Source: Pseudomonadales bacterium (GTDB lineage Bacteria; Pseudomonadota; Gammaproteobacteria; Pseudomonadales; Pseudohongiellaceae). Taken from it: DNA of 64,000 nt. Of the stretch, positions 1 to 7,281 are shown piece by piece. How positions within the stretch are numbered: position 1 is the first letter of the stretch; each line of letters opens with the position of its first letter. The stretch lies in assembly GCA_024234325.1 (NCBI GenBank), contig JACKOJ010000005.1:124001-188000 (forward strand). The letters are read 5' to 3'. The translations under genes and the position numbers were made by a program. Under the pieces are notes generated by a model. It was not told where the DNA came from and made no database searches. It saw only the letters and a list, made by a program, of their open reading frames with translations.

Positions 1-816
1 TATGCTGCAGTAACCCTGGCAGAGCAGATTTTCTCCGATCTCGGCAGCCTGCATGCCCTGCTGATCGGCGCCGGTCGCACCATCGAACTGGTGGCGCGCC
101 ATCTCACCGACAAGGGCGTGCGCAGCCTCGTCGTCGCCAACCGGACGCTGCAGAATGCCGTGGAACTGGGCGAGAAGTTTGGCGCCGAAGGGGTGCTGCT
201 GGCCGATATTCCCGAACAATTGATCAAGGCGGACATCGTGGTGTCGTCCACCAACAGCCAGTTGCCGCTGTTGGGCAAGGGCGCGGTGGAGAGCGCAATT
301 CGCAAGCGCCGGCACAAGCCCATGCTGCTGGTGGACCTCGCCGTGCCCAGGGATATCGAACCCCAGGTGGGCGAAATTGCCGATGCCTATCTGTACAGCG
401 TGGACGACATCCGCGATGTGATCGAGGACAACGTGAAGAGCCGTGCCGAGGCAGCGGCCCAGGCCAGCTCCATCATCGAGCGCGGTGTGCAGGAATACCT
501 GCGCCAGTTGCGCGCGCTGAACGCAGTCAACACGCTGCGCGCCTTCCGCGAGAAGGCGGAGCATATTCGCGACCAGGAGGTACAGAAAGCGCTGCGTGCG
601 CTGGAGAAGGGCGATGCAGCGGCCTCCGTCCTGGAAGCCCTGGCGCGTACCCTGACCAACAAGCTGATTCACTCGCCGAGTGTGCAGATGAAGAAAGCCA
701 GCGCCGATGGCCGCGACGACCTGCTGCTGTTGACGCGCCAGTTATACGAGCTGGATCAGGATGGTGCAGATCCGTCTGCCCCTGCTCCCGACTCCCCACT
801 TTCCACCGACGACTGA
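1..816 (+). CDS. hemA: Glutamyl-tRNA reductase, C-terminal part (5' end outside window)
   Basis: Reduces glutamyl-tRNA to glutamate-1-semialdehyde with NADPH, the first step of C5 heme synthesis in the cytoplasm. The frame is open from base 1, so the start lies upstream; 271 residues are visible of about 420 usual. The NADPH-binding Rossmann motif is seen as LIGAGRTIELVARHL; many homologues have Glu where Arg stands after GAG. It is followed by the ST-rich and acidic linker (VVSSTNSQLP) and the helical dimerisation domain. prfA starts 21 bp downstream, the usual hemA-prfA-prmC order, so co-transcription is likely. Confidence 0.95.
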   Translation, partial: YAAVTLAEQIFSDLGSLHALLIGAGRTIELVARHLTDKGVRSLVVANRTLQNAVELGEKFGAEGVLLADIPEQLIKADIVVSSTNSQLPLLGKGAVESAIRKRRHKPMLLVDLAVPRDIEPQVGEIADAYLYSVDDIRDVIEDNVKSRAEAAAQASSIIERGVQEYLRQLRALNAVNTLRAFREKAEHIRDQEVQKALRALEKGDAAASVLEALARTLTNKLIHSPSVQMKKASADGRDDLLLLTRQLYELDQDGADPSAPAPDSPLSTDD

Positions 817-837
817 GCGAGACGCCGACGCCCGCCC

Positions 838-1923
838 ATGAAAGACTCCATCAAAACCAAACTCGCCAATCTTCAGGATCGTTACGAGGAACTGGCCGCG
901 CTGCTCAGCGATGCCGAGATCATCTCCAACCAGGAGCGCTTCCGGAATCTGTCCAAGGAGTTCTCCGAGATCGAACCGGTGGTGAAGGCCTACACGCAGT
1001 ACGAGGCGGTGCTGGACCAGTTGCAGCAGGCCCGCGAGATGCAGAAGGATGCCGACAGCGACATTCGCGCCATGGCCGATGAAGAGGTCAAGAGTATTGA
1101 GGCCGGCATCGACGAGCAGGAGCTGGAGCTGCAGAAACTCCTGCTGCCCAAGGACGAAAAAGACAGTTGCAACATCTTTCTGGAAATTCGTGCGGGTACC
1201 GGTGGCGACGAGGCGGCGATTTTCTCCGGCGATCTCTTCCGCATGTATTCCCGCTACGCCGAGCTGCAGGGCTGGCGCCTGGAGGTGCTGAGTGAGCGCC
1301 CGGGGGAGCACGGCGGCTACAAGGAAATCATTACCCGCATCGAGGGGCGCAATGTCTACGGACGCCTCAAGTTCGAGTCCGGTGCCCACCGCGTGCAGCG
1401 TGTGCCCGAGACCGAGACCCAGGGGCGCATCCACACCTCCGCCTGCACCGTGGCGGTGATGCCTGCCATGGACGAGCTGGCCGAAGTGGAGATCAACAAG
1501 GCGGATCTGCGCATCGATACCTATCGTTCCAGTGGCGCGGGCGGCCAGCATGTCAACAAGACCGATTCGGCCATCCGCATCACCCACATTCCCACCGGCA
1601 TCGTGGTGGAATGCCAGGACGAACGCTCCCAGCACAAGAACCGCTCCCGCGCGATGTCGCTGCTGCACGCCAAGCTCAACGACCAGCAGCAGCAGGCGGC
1701 GGCGCAGGAAGTCTCTGACACCCGCCGCAAACTGGTGGGCACAGGCGATCGTTCCGAGCGTATCCGCACCTACAACTACCCGCAGGGCCGTGTCACAGAT
1801 CACCGCATCAATCTCACGATCTACAAGCTCGCCGAGGTGATGGAGGGAGAACTCGACTCGGTCGTCCAGCCCCTGGTCAACGAACACCAGGCCGATCTGC
1901 TGGCAGAGCTGGCAGAGTCCTGA
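838..1923 (+). CDS. prfA: Peptide chain release factor 1
   Basis: Recognises UAA and UAG in the ribosomal A site and triggers peptide release. The 361 residues match the family length. The stop-codon recognition tripeptide is seen as PET in RVPETETQGRIH (PxT class of RF1), and the peptidyl-transferase GGQ in SGAGGQHVNKTDSAIR. The GGQ glutamine is the substrate of PrmC, encoded next. Starts 21 bp after hemA and ends 5 bp before prmC, which fits one operon. Confidence 0.97.
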   Translation: MKDSIKTKLANLQDRYEELAALLSDAEIISNQERFRNLSKEFSEIEPVVKAYTQYEAVLDQLQQAREMQKDADSDIRAMADEEVKSIEAGIDEQELELQKLLLPKDEKDSCNIFLEIRAGTGGDEAAIFSGDLFRMYSRYAELQGWRLEVLSERPGEHGGYKEIITRIEGRNVYGRLKFESGAHRVQRVPETETQGRIHTSACTVAVMPAMDELAEVEINKADLRIDTYRSSGAGGQHVNKTDSAIRITHIPTGIVVECQDERSQHKNRSRAMSLLHAKLNDQQQQAAAQEVSDTRRKLVGTGDRSERIRTYNYPQGRVTDHRINLTIYKLAEVMEGELDSVVQPLVNEHQADLLAELAES

Positions 1924-1928
1924 ACCCG

Positions 1929-2771
1929 ATGCATGCCGTCACCATCAAGCAGGCGCTGCGGCAGGCTCAACATACTTTCTATGGTCACGAATCCGCGCAG
2001 ATCGATGCCGAACTGCTGCTGGCGCACACCCTCGGTTGCTCCCGCACCCATCTCTACACCTGGCCGGATCAGGTTCTGAGTCCTTCACAGATTGCGTTCT
2101 TCGAGAGCCTGCTGGAGCGCCGGGTGCTGGGCGAGCCGGTGGCCTACATCATTGGCGAGCGCGAGTTCTGGTCGCTTCCCTTGAAGGTCAATCGCCACGT
2201 GCTGATTCCGCGCCCCGAGACGGAACTGCTGGTGGAACTGGCGCTTTCTCTTGCCGACGCGTCGCCGCACCGGGTGGCAGACCTGGGCACCGGCAGCGGC
2301 GCCATCGCCCTGGCACTGGCCAGCGAGCGTGCACAATGGGACATCGTGGCGACCGATCTCAGCGCAGACGCATTGGCGGTCGCAAGTGAGAATGCACAGC
2401 GCCTGCACCTGACGCACGTCCGCTTCCACCAGGGGGCATGGTGCGACGCCCTGCCAACAGGCAGCTTTGACCTGCTGCTGAGCAACCCGCCTTACATCGC
2501 CCCCCACGACGTGCACCTGCAGCAGGGTGACCTGCGCTTCGAGCCTGCGAGTGCCCTCAGCGCCCCCGACAGCGGCCTGGCCGACCTGCGTACCCTGATC
2601 GAACAGGCCCCTGCGCACCTGAAGCCCGGTGGCTGGCTGCTGCTGGAACACGGCTACGACCAGGGCCAGGCGGTGCGGGATCTGTTCCTTGATCGCGGTT
2701 ACGTGGATGTGCGCACTCTTCAGGATTTTAATGGTCTTGACCGGGTAACAGTTGGTGCTGTGAGTGTTTAA
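1929..2771 (+). CDS. prmC: Release factor glutamine methyltransferase
   Basis: SAM-dependent N5-methylation of the GGQ glutamine of release factors. The 280-residue protein has an N-terminal helical domain (about 1-85), the Rossmann SAM motif DLGTGSGAIAL at about 118-128 and the catalytic NPPY at 186-189, which defines the PrmC/HemK group. The start lies 5 bp after the prfA stop. The 461-bp gap that follows carries two copies of an unusual repeat, so the operon may be interrupted there before moeB. Confidence 0.96.
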   Translation: MHAVTIKQALRQAQHTFYGHESAQIDAELLLAHTLGCSRTHLYTWPDQVLSPSQIAFFESLLERRVLGEPVAYIIGEREFWSLPLKVNRHVLIPRPETELLVELALSLADASPHRVADLGTGSGAIALALASERAQWDIVATDLSADALAVASENAQRLHLTHVRFHQGAWCDALPTGSFDLLLSNPPYIAPHDVHLQQGDLRFEPASALSAPDSGLADLRTLIEQAPAHLKPGGWLLLEHGYDQGQAVRDLFLDRGYVDVRTLQDFNGLDRVTVGAVSV

Positions 2772-2798
2772 TTACTCTGTCGCACGCATCGAACTGCA

Positions 2799-2895
2799 CG
2801 GTGTGGGTGTGCCGGACACGCCAAAAGGCGCACATCCCTGTGCAGGCTCGGCGTGCGCCATCCTTGGCGCCCGACGGTCCGTCACCCCCACACCG
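2799..2895 (-). repeat. Variable-arm hairpin repeat, copy A (reverse orientation)
   Basis: A 59-bp core at 2818-2876, read on the minus strand, closely matches the cores of copies B and C: all are 59 bp and share the ends CGTC...TTTTGGCGT and the block CCGAGCCTG. It is bracketed by arms at 2799-2817 and 2877-2895 that are complementary at 17 of 19 positions. The arm sequence is not that of copies B or C. Copies A and B lie head-to-head in opposite orientation in the prmC-moeB gap. No coding capacity is evident. Confidence 0.85.
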
Positions 2896-2992
2896 CACAT
2901 TTCGCTGCTCCAACTGTGGTCTGTTCATGTTTCGTATTTCTAGCCGAAGCCCTGTGGTGAAATAGCAATCGTGGCACAGGGTCAGCGTTGAG

Positions 2993-3099
2993 CCACCGGG
3001 AGTTGCGGTTCAGGAACGTCTCGCGCCAGGGATGGCGCGAGCCGAGCCTGTACAGGGATGTGCGCTTTTTGGCGTTTCCGGAACCGCAACTCCCGGTGG
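2993..3099 (+). repeat. Variable-arm hairpin repeat, copy B
   Basis: The core at 3017-3075 differs from copy C at 3 of 59 positions. Its arms at 2993-3016 and 3076-3099 pair at 23 of 24 positions. Inside the core are two small hairpins: TCGCGCC/GGCGCGA around AGGGAT, and GTACA/TGTGC around GGGA, the latter with one G-T pair where copy C has G-C. Folded as RNA or single-stranded DNA, this gives a long variable stem capped by two hairpins. It lies about 130 bp before moeB. Confidence 0.88.
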
Positions 3100-3148
3100 G
3101 TCGGCGCGGGGTACGAAGTTCAGTTAAACAAATCTGGCGAAACAATCA

Positions 3149-3173
3149 CTTGGAGGCAGGCTCCTACGGGGAG
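3149..3173 (-). repeat. Degenerate REP-like half element
   Basis: On the minus strand this reads CCCGTAGGAGCCTGCCTCC, which shares CCCGTAGGAGCC with the clearer REP-like element at 32788-32810. The second half of the hairpin is not intact. The resemblance is short and could be coincidence. Confidence 0.3.
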
Positions 3174-3232
3174 GTCCCGGCGGAATGGAAATACGGTACA
3201 CTGCCGGGCACTCGAACCAAGGGATTTAAGGA

Positions 3233-3991
3233 ATGCAGGACGAAGAACTCCTCCGCTACAGCCGGCAGATCATGCTGCCCGAGATGGACATTGCCGGGCA
3301 GCAGAAGCTCCTTGATGCCACCGTCCTCATCGTCGGCATGGGCGGGCTCGGCTGCCCCGCCGCCCTGTATCTTGCCGCCGCCGGCGTCGGCCACCTTATC
3401 ATCGTCGACGATGACACCGTCGAGATCACCAATCTCCAGCGCCAGATTGCCCACGGACAGTCCGATATCGGCAGCCCCAAGGTCGATTCCGCCCGCCAGA
3501 CCCTGCTCGAACTCAATCCCCATGTCCGTGTCACCGCCCTGAAAGAGCGCCTGAGCGCCGAACGCATGGCCGAACTGCTGCCCGGTGTCACCGTTGCCCT
3601 GGATGCCTGCGACAACTTCAACACCCGCTTTGCCCTTAACCAGGCCTGTGTCGACGCCCGCGTCCCGCTCGTCTCCGGCGCTGCCATTCGGCTCGAAGGA
3701 CAGGTCGCCGTGTTCGATTCCCGGCGTGACGACAGCCCCTGTTACCAGTGCCTCTACCGGATCGGTGACGACGAGCAGACCAACTGCGCCACCAACGGAG
3801 TCATGGCCCCCGTGGTCGGCATCATCGGCGCCGTGCAGGCCATGGAGGCCATCAAGCTCATTGCCGGTGTTGGCGAACCCCTGACCGGGCGCCTGCTGCT
3901 GCTGGATGCCCGCAGCCTGAAATGGCGCGAGTTGCGCCTGCCGCGTGACCCCCATTGCCCCGCCTGCGGTGGCAGTCGCGCGGATGCATAG
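3233..3991 (+). CDS. moeB: MoeB/ThiF-type adenylyltransferase (HesA/MoeB/ThiF family)
   Basis: Activates the C-terminus of a ubiquitin-like sulfur carrier (MoaD, or ThiS) by adenylation, for molybdopterin or thiazole synthesis. The 252 residues contain the nucleotide loop GMGGLG at 35-40, DACDN at 124-128, Zn ligand pairs C170/C173 and C242/C245, and C185 in TNCATNG, the cysteine position seen in MoeB. An SD-like AAGGGA lies 8 bp before ATG. No moaD or moaE is nearby, so MoeB versus ThiF rests on the prmC-moeB order common in pseudomonads. Confidence 0.88.
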   Translation: MQDEELLRYSRQIMLPEMDIAGQQKLLDATVLIVGMGGLGCPAALYLAAAGVGHLIIVDDDTVEITNLQRQIAHGQSDIGSPKVDSARQTLLELNPHVRVTALKERLSAERMAELLPGVTVALDACDNFNTRFALNQACVDARVPLVSGAAIRLEGQVAVFDSRRDDSPCYQCLYRIGDDEQTNCATNGVMAPVVGIIGAVQAMEAIKLIAGVGEPLTGRLLLLDARSLKWRELRLPRDPHCPACGGSRADA

Positions 3992-4074
3992 CGCTATTGA
4001 TGTTGCGGCACTTGCCAGCTAAGATTGCGGCCTTGCAGAGTTGCACACATAAGTAGCAGATTTTTAAGAGAATT

Positions 4075-4111
4075 AACCCCTGCGCGCCGCGAGCGTGTCC
4101 TGTCAGGGGTT
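4075..4111 (+). other. 8-bp-stem hairpin in moeB-rhlB gap
   Basis: AACCCCTG (4075-4082) pairs perfectly with CAGGGGTT (4104-4111) around a 21-nt GC-rich loop, 34 bp before the rhlB start. No T-run follows. It could be a weak terminator for moeB or a leader structure of rhlB; the sequence does not decide. Confidence 0.35.
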
Positions 4112-4145
4112 TATCACCGGCGACATGCCCACGGCGTAGTTCCCT

Positions 4146-5432
4146 ATGGACAAAGCAGAAAGTGACCAGAGGCTGAAGTTTTCGGCATTCAATCTGGTAG
4201 AACCGCTCAACAAAGCCATCGCAGATCTCGGTTTCGAATACTGCACTCCCATTCAGGCACAAAGTCTACGCTACACCCTCGAAGGTCACGATGTGACCGG
4301 TCGTGCACAGACGGGTACCGGCAAGACGGCGGCGTTTCTCATCACGATTATTAACGATCTGGTCAGTAATCCGATTGAGGAAGAACGCTACATCGGCGAA
4401 CCCCGTGCCCTGATCATTGCCCCCACGCGGGAACTGGTGATGCAGATTGCGAGTGACGCGCAGAACCTGAGCAAATATGCCGGCCTGCACATCGTGACCC
4501 TGGTCGGCGGCGAGGATTACCAGAAGCAGTTTCGTGCCCTGGACAAGCGGCCCGTGGACATTCTGGTGGCTACGCCCGGCCGTCTGATCGATTTCCTGCA
4601 GAACGATCACATCTACCTGGGCCTGATCGAGCTGATGGTGATCGACGAGGCCGACCGCATGCTGGATATGGGTTTTATTCCCCAGGTGCGCAGCATCGTG
4701 GCGCGTGCACCAGCGAAAGAATGCCGTCAGACCCTGTTGTTCAGCGCAACGTTCACGCCAGAGATTCTGGAGCTGACCGGACGCTGGGCCATGAGCCCCG
4801 TCATGGTGGAGATCGAGCCCGAGAAGGTGGCCACCGACACGATCGACCAGATCGTCTACCTCGTTACCACCGAGGACAAGTACAAGCTGTTATACAACCT
4901 CATCATGGCGCAGGGGGCGGAGAAGATCATCGTCTTCAACAACCGCCGCGATCAGGTGCGCAAACTGGCGGACAATCTCTATCGCAATGGCGTGGAGTGT
5001 GGTCTGCTGTCGGGCGAGGTGGCGCAGAACAAGCGCGTGCACACGCTGGAGTCTTTCCGCGACGGCCGTATCAAGGTGCTGGTGGCGACGGACGTGGCGG
5101 GGCGAGGCCTGCACATCGATGACGTGACCCATGTGATCAATTTCAGCCTGCCGGAAGAGGCAGAGGACTATGTGCATCGTATTGGTAGGACGGGGCGCGC
5201 GGGCAACGAGGGCACGTCCATCAGTTTTGCCTGCGAGGACGACTCTTTCCTGCTGCCGAATATCGAGGAAAAACTGGGGCGCAAACTGAATTGCATTCAT
5301 CCGCCGGAAGAACTGCTGGTGGACCCGCCCGCCTTCACACGCCCCTCACGCTTCAAGCCCGAGAAAACCGGCAAGAGTGGCGGCGGTGGCGGACACAGCC
5401 GTGGCGGCGGCAGGCCTGCCCGGAGACGCTGA
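4146..5432 (+). CDS. rhlB: DEAD-box ATP-dependent RNA helicase RhlB
   Basis: Unwinds structured RNA, in the family usually as the helicase of the RNA degradosome. The 428 residues show the Q motif (YCTPIQAQ, 32-39), Walker A AQTGTGKT (54-61), PTRELV, TPGR, DEAD (167-170), SAT (200-202), then ATDVAGRG and HRIGRTGRAG in the second RecA domain. The tail is Gly/Arg rich and basic, which fits RNA binding. Similarity in PIQAQ, GRAQTGTGKTAAFLI and the ERYxGEPRALIIAPTRELV block points to RhlB rather than RhlE or SrmB. The SD before ATG is weak. Confidence 0.9.
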   Translation: MDKAESDQRLKFSAFNLVEPLNKAIADLGFEYCTPIQAQSLRYTLEGHDVTGRAQTGTGKTAAFLITIINDLVSNPIEEERYIGEPRALIIAPTRELVMQIASDAQNLSKYAGLHIVTLVGGEDYQKQFRALDKRPVDILVATPGRLIDFLQNDHIYLGLIELMVIDEADRMLDMGFIPQVRSIVARAPAKECRQTLLFSATFTPEILELTGRWAMSPVMVEIEPEKVATDTIDQIVYLVTTEDKYKLLYNLIMAQGAEKIIVFNNRRDQVRKLADNLYRNGVECGLLSGEVAQNKRVHTLESFRDGRIKVLVATDVAGRGLHIDDVTHVINFSLPEEAEDYVHRIGRTGRAGNEGTSISFACEDDSFLLPNIEEKLGRKLNCIHPPEELLVDPPAFTRPSRFKPEKTGKSGGGGGHSRGGGRPARRR

Positions 5433-5448
5433 GGCCTGTGGTGTAAAT

Positions 5449-5471
5449 AATCGCCTGCCCTGCAGGCGATT
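5449..5471 (-). terminator. Intrinsic terminator between convergent genes
   Basis: AATCGCCTG and CAGGCGATT form a perfect 9-bp stem with a 5-nt loop. On the minus strand it is followed by TATTTA, so it best serves the gat/PA4642-like transcript. On the plus strand, after rhlB, the tail is less T-rich. Confidence 0.65.
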
Positions 5472-5486
5472 CGCTTCCCCGAAAGC

Positions 5487-5807
5487 CTAGCGCGAACGCA
5501 CCGCGCCTGCCGCTTCCAGGATTTCCATATACGGTACCGACTTGCGGTGACGTGCCACGTGATCCAGAAAGGTGCTGCCGTCACCGAGTTTGACGTTGAT
5601 GTCGCGGCCCGCTTCCACAAAGAAGGGTACAAAACGTTCGAAGGCATCGGGCAACATGCCGCGATAGGCTTTCAGCAGGACGTGATAGTCCGCAGGCACC
5701 CCCTCGGGTGGCAGCATGCCGAGAAAGGACTGAATGCGTTCGTCTGTCCAGAATTCATCGCGGGTCGCGGGCTGTGTGCGCTCCGCGCCCCTCTTCTTGT
5801 CTTCCAT
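5487..5807 (-). CDS. PA4642-family conserved protein
   Basis: A 106-residue cytoplasmic protein of unknown function. The segments FLGMLPPEG, LLKAYRGM, FERFVPFFVEAGRDIN and DGSTFLDHVARHR resemble the Pseudomonas PA4642 family, whose C-terminal half reads like a degenerate ankyrin-type repeat. No signal peptide or membrane segment is seen. It starts 36 bp downstream of gatB in the same direction and so is probably the last gene of the gatCAB transcript, ended by the hairpin just beyond. The function is not known to me. Confidence 0.75.
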   Translation of the reverse strand: MEDKKRGAERTQPATRDEFWTDERIQSFLGMLPPEGVPADYHVLLKAYRGMLPDAFERFVPFFVEAGRDINVKLGDGSTFLDHVARHRKSVPYMEILEAAGAVRSR

Positions 5808-5843
5808 AGCTAGCGTTACTCGAATAATAGGTTTGTCAGGCGC

Positions 5844-7277
5844 TCAGCCCTTGAGTTTCTCGCGCAGCAGATCGTTGAGCTGTGCGGGGTTGGCCTTGCC
5901 GCGTGAGACCTTCATGGCCTGGCCGATGAAGAAGGCGAACACCTTCTCCTTGCCGGCGCGGTATTGCTCCACCTGTTCGGGATTGGCGGCGATGACTTCA
6001 TCGACCAGCTTCTCGATGGCGCCGGTGTCGGTCACCTGCTTGAGGCCCTGGCTCTCGATAATCTCGTCCGCGCTCTGTGCAGACTCCAGCATGGCCTCGA
6101 ACACGGTCTTGGCAATTTTGCTGGAAATGGTCTGATCCTTGATGCGGGTGATGAGCCCGCCCAGGCGTTCCGCGCTGATGGGGGAATCTTCCACTTCCAG
6201 GTCCTGCTTGTTCAGCACCGCCTGCAGGTCCACGCTCACCCAGTTGGCGGAGAGCTTGGCATCGCCGCAGATGCCGACCACCTGCTCGTAGTAGTCCGCC
6301 AGGGCGCGGCTGCTGGAGAGCACGCCGGCGTCGTAGTCACTGAGTGTGTACTGTTCGACGAAGCGGGCACACTTGGCATCCGGCAGCTCCGGCAGTTCCT
6401 TGCACACGGCCTCAATAAACACCTCGTCGATGACGACCGGCAGCAGATCGGGTTCCGGGAAATAGCGGTAGTCGTTGGCCACTTCCTTGCTGCGCATGGA
6501 GCGGGTCTCGTCGCGGTCGGCGTCGTACAGACGGGTTTCCTGCACCACGCGGCCACCGTCCTCAATCAGGTCGATCTGGCGCTGGGCTTCGTGCAGGATG
6601 GCCTTCTCGACAAAGCGGAAGGAGTTGATGTTCTTGATTTCGGTGCGGGTACCGAATTCGGTGGCGCCCTTCTTGCGCACGGACACGTTGGCGTCACAGC
6701 GCATGGAGCCCTGGGCCATATTGCCGTCGGAAATGCCGAGATAGCGGATGATGGAGTGCAACTTCTTCAGATAGGCCACGGCCTCCTTGGCGTTGCGCAG
6801 CTCCGGTTCCGAGACGATCTCCAGCAGGGGTGTGCCGGCACGGTTCAGGTCGATGCCGGACTGGCCCTGGAAGTCTTCATGCAGGGATTTTCCCGCATCC
6901 TCTTCCATGTGCGCACGGGTAATGCCGATGCTGCGGGTGCTGCCGTCTTCCAGCGTGATCTCCAGTTGGCCCTTGCCCACGGTGGGGAATTCCAGTTGGC
7001 TGACCTGGTAGCCCTTGGGCAGATCCGGGTAGAAGTAGTTCTTGCGGTCGAACACGGAGCGACGGCCGATCTCGGCGTCGATGGCGAGACCGAATTTCAC
7101 CGCCATGCGCAGGGCCTCGGCGTTGAGCACCGGCAGGGTGCCGGGCATGGCCAGGTCGAAGATGTTCGCCTGTGTGTTGGGCGCGGCACCAAAGGTGGTG
7201 CTGCTGCCGGAAAAGAGTTTGCTCTTGGTGGCCAGTTGCACGTGCACTTCCAGGCCGATGACTGTTTCCCAGACCAT
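5844..7277 (-). CDS. gatB: Asp/Glu-tRNA(Asn/Gln) amidotransferase subunit B
   Basis: Binds mischarged Asp-tRNA(Asn) or Glu-tRNA(Gln) and activates the acyl carboxylate with ATP for amidation. The 477-residue protein starts at MVWETVIGLEVHVQL, the typical GatB N-terminus. A GGAGGT Shine-Dalgarno lies 10 bp upstream, which excludes the longer open frame. Metal-binding and kinase-like cradle segments are conserved, and the C-terminal YqeY-like tail domain is intact (MKVSRGKANPAQLNDLLREKL). The start is 4 bp from the gatA stop, so translation is probably coupled. Confidence 0.96.
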   Translation of the reverse strand: MVWETVIGLEVHVQLATKSKLFSGSSTTFGAAPNTQANIFDLAMPGTLPVLNAEALRMAVKFGLAIDAEIGRRSVFDRKNYFYPDLPKGYQVSQLEFPTVGKGQLEITLEDGSTRSIGITRAHMEEDAGKSLHEDFQGQSGIDLNRAGTPLLEIVSEPELRNAKEAVAYLKKLHSIIRYLGISDGNMAQGSMRCDANVSVRKKGATEFGTRTEIKNINSFRFVEKAILHEAQRQIDLIEDGGRVVQETRLYDADRDETRSMRSKEVANDYRYFPEPDLLPVVIDEVFIEAVCKELPELPDAKCARFVEQYTLSDYDAGVLSSSRALADYYEQVVGICGDAKLSANWVSVDLQAVLNKQDLEVEDSPISAERLGGLITRIKDQTISSKIAKTVFEAMLESAQSADEIIESQGLKQVTDTGAIEKLVDEVIAANPEQVEQYRAGKEKVFAFFIGQAMKVSRGKANPAQLNDLLREKLKG

Positions 7278-7281
7278 GTGC

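Noticed and set aside
2799..3099. Interpretation of the paired repeats as a short CRISPR or an integron attC pair
   Set aside because: There is no regular spacing or spacer array. In attC the outer ends are conserved and the middle varies, the opposite of what is seen here.
2882..3145. Open frames through repeat copies A, B and C that give related peptides
   Set aside because: The similarity comes from the shared DNA core; the frames run through palindromic arms and lack starts with an SD.
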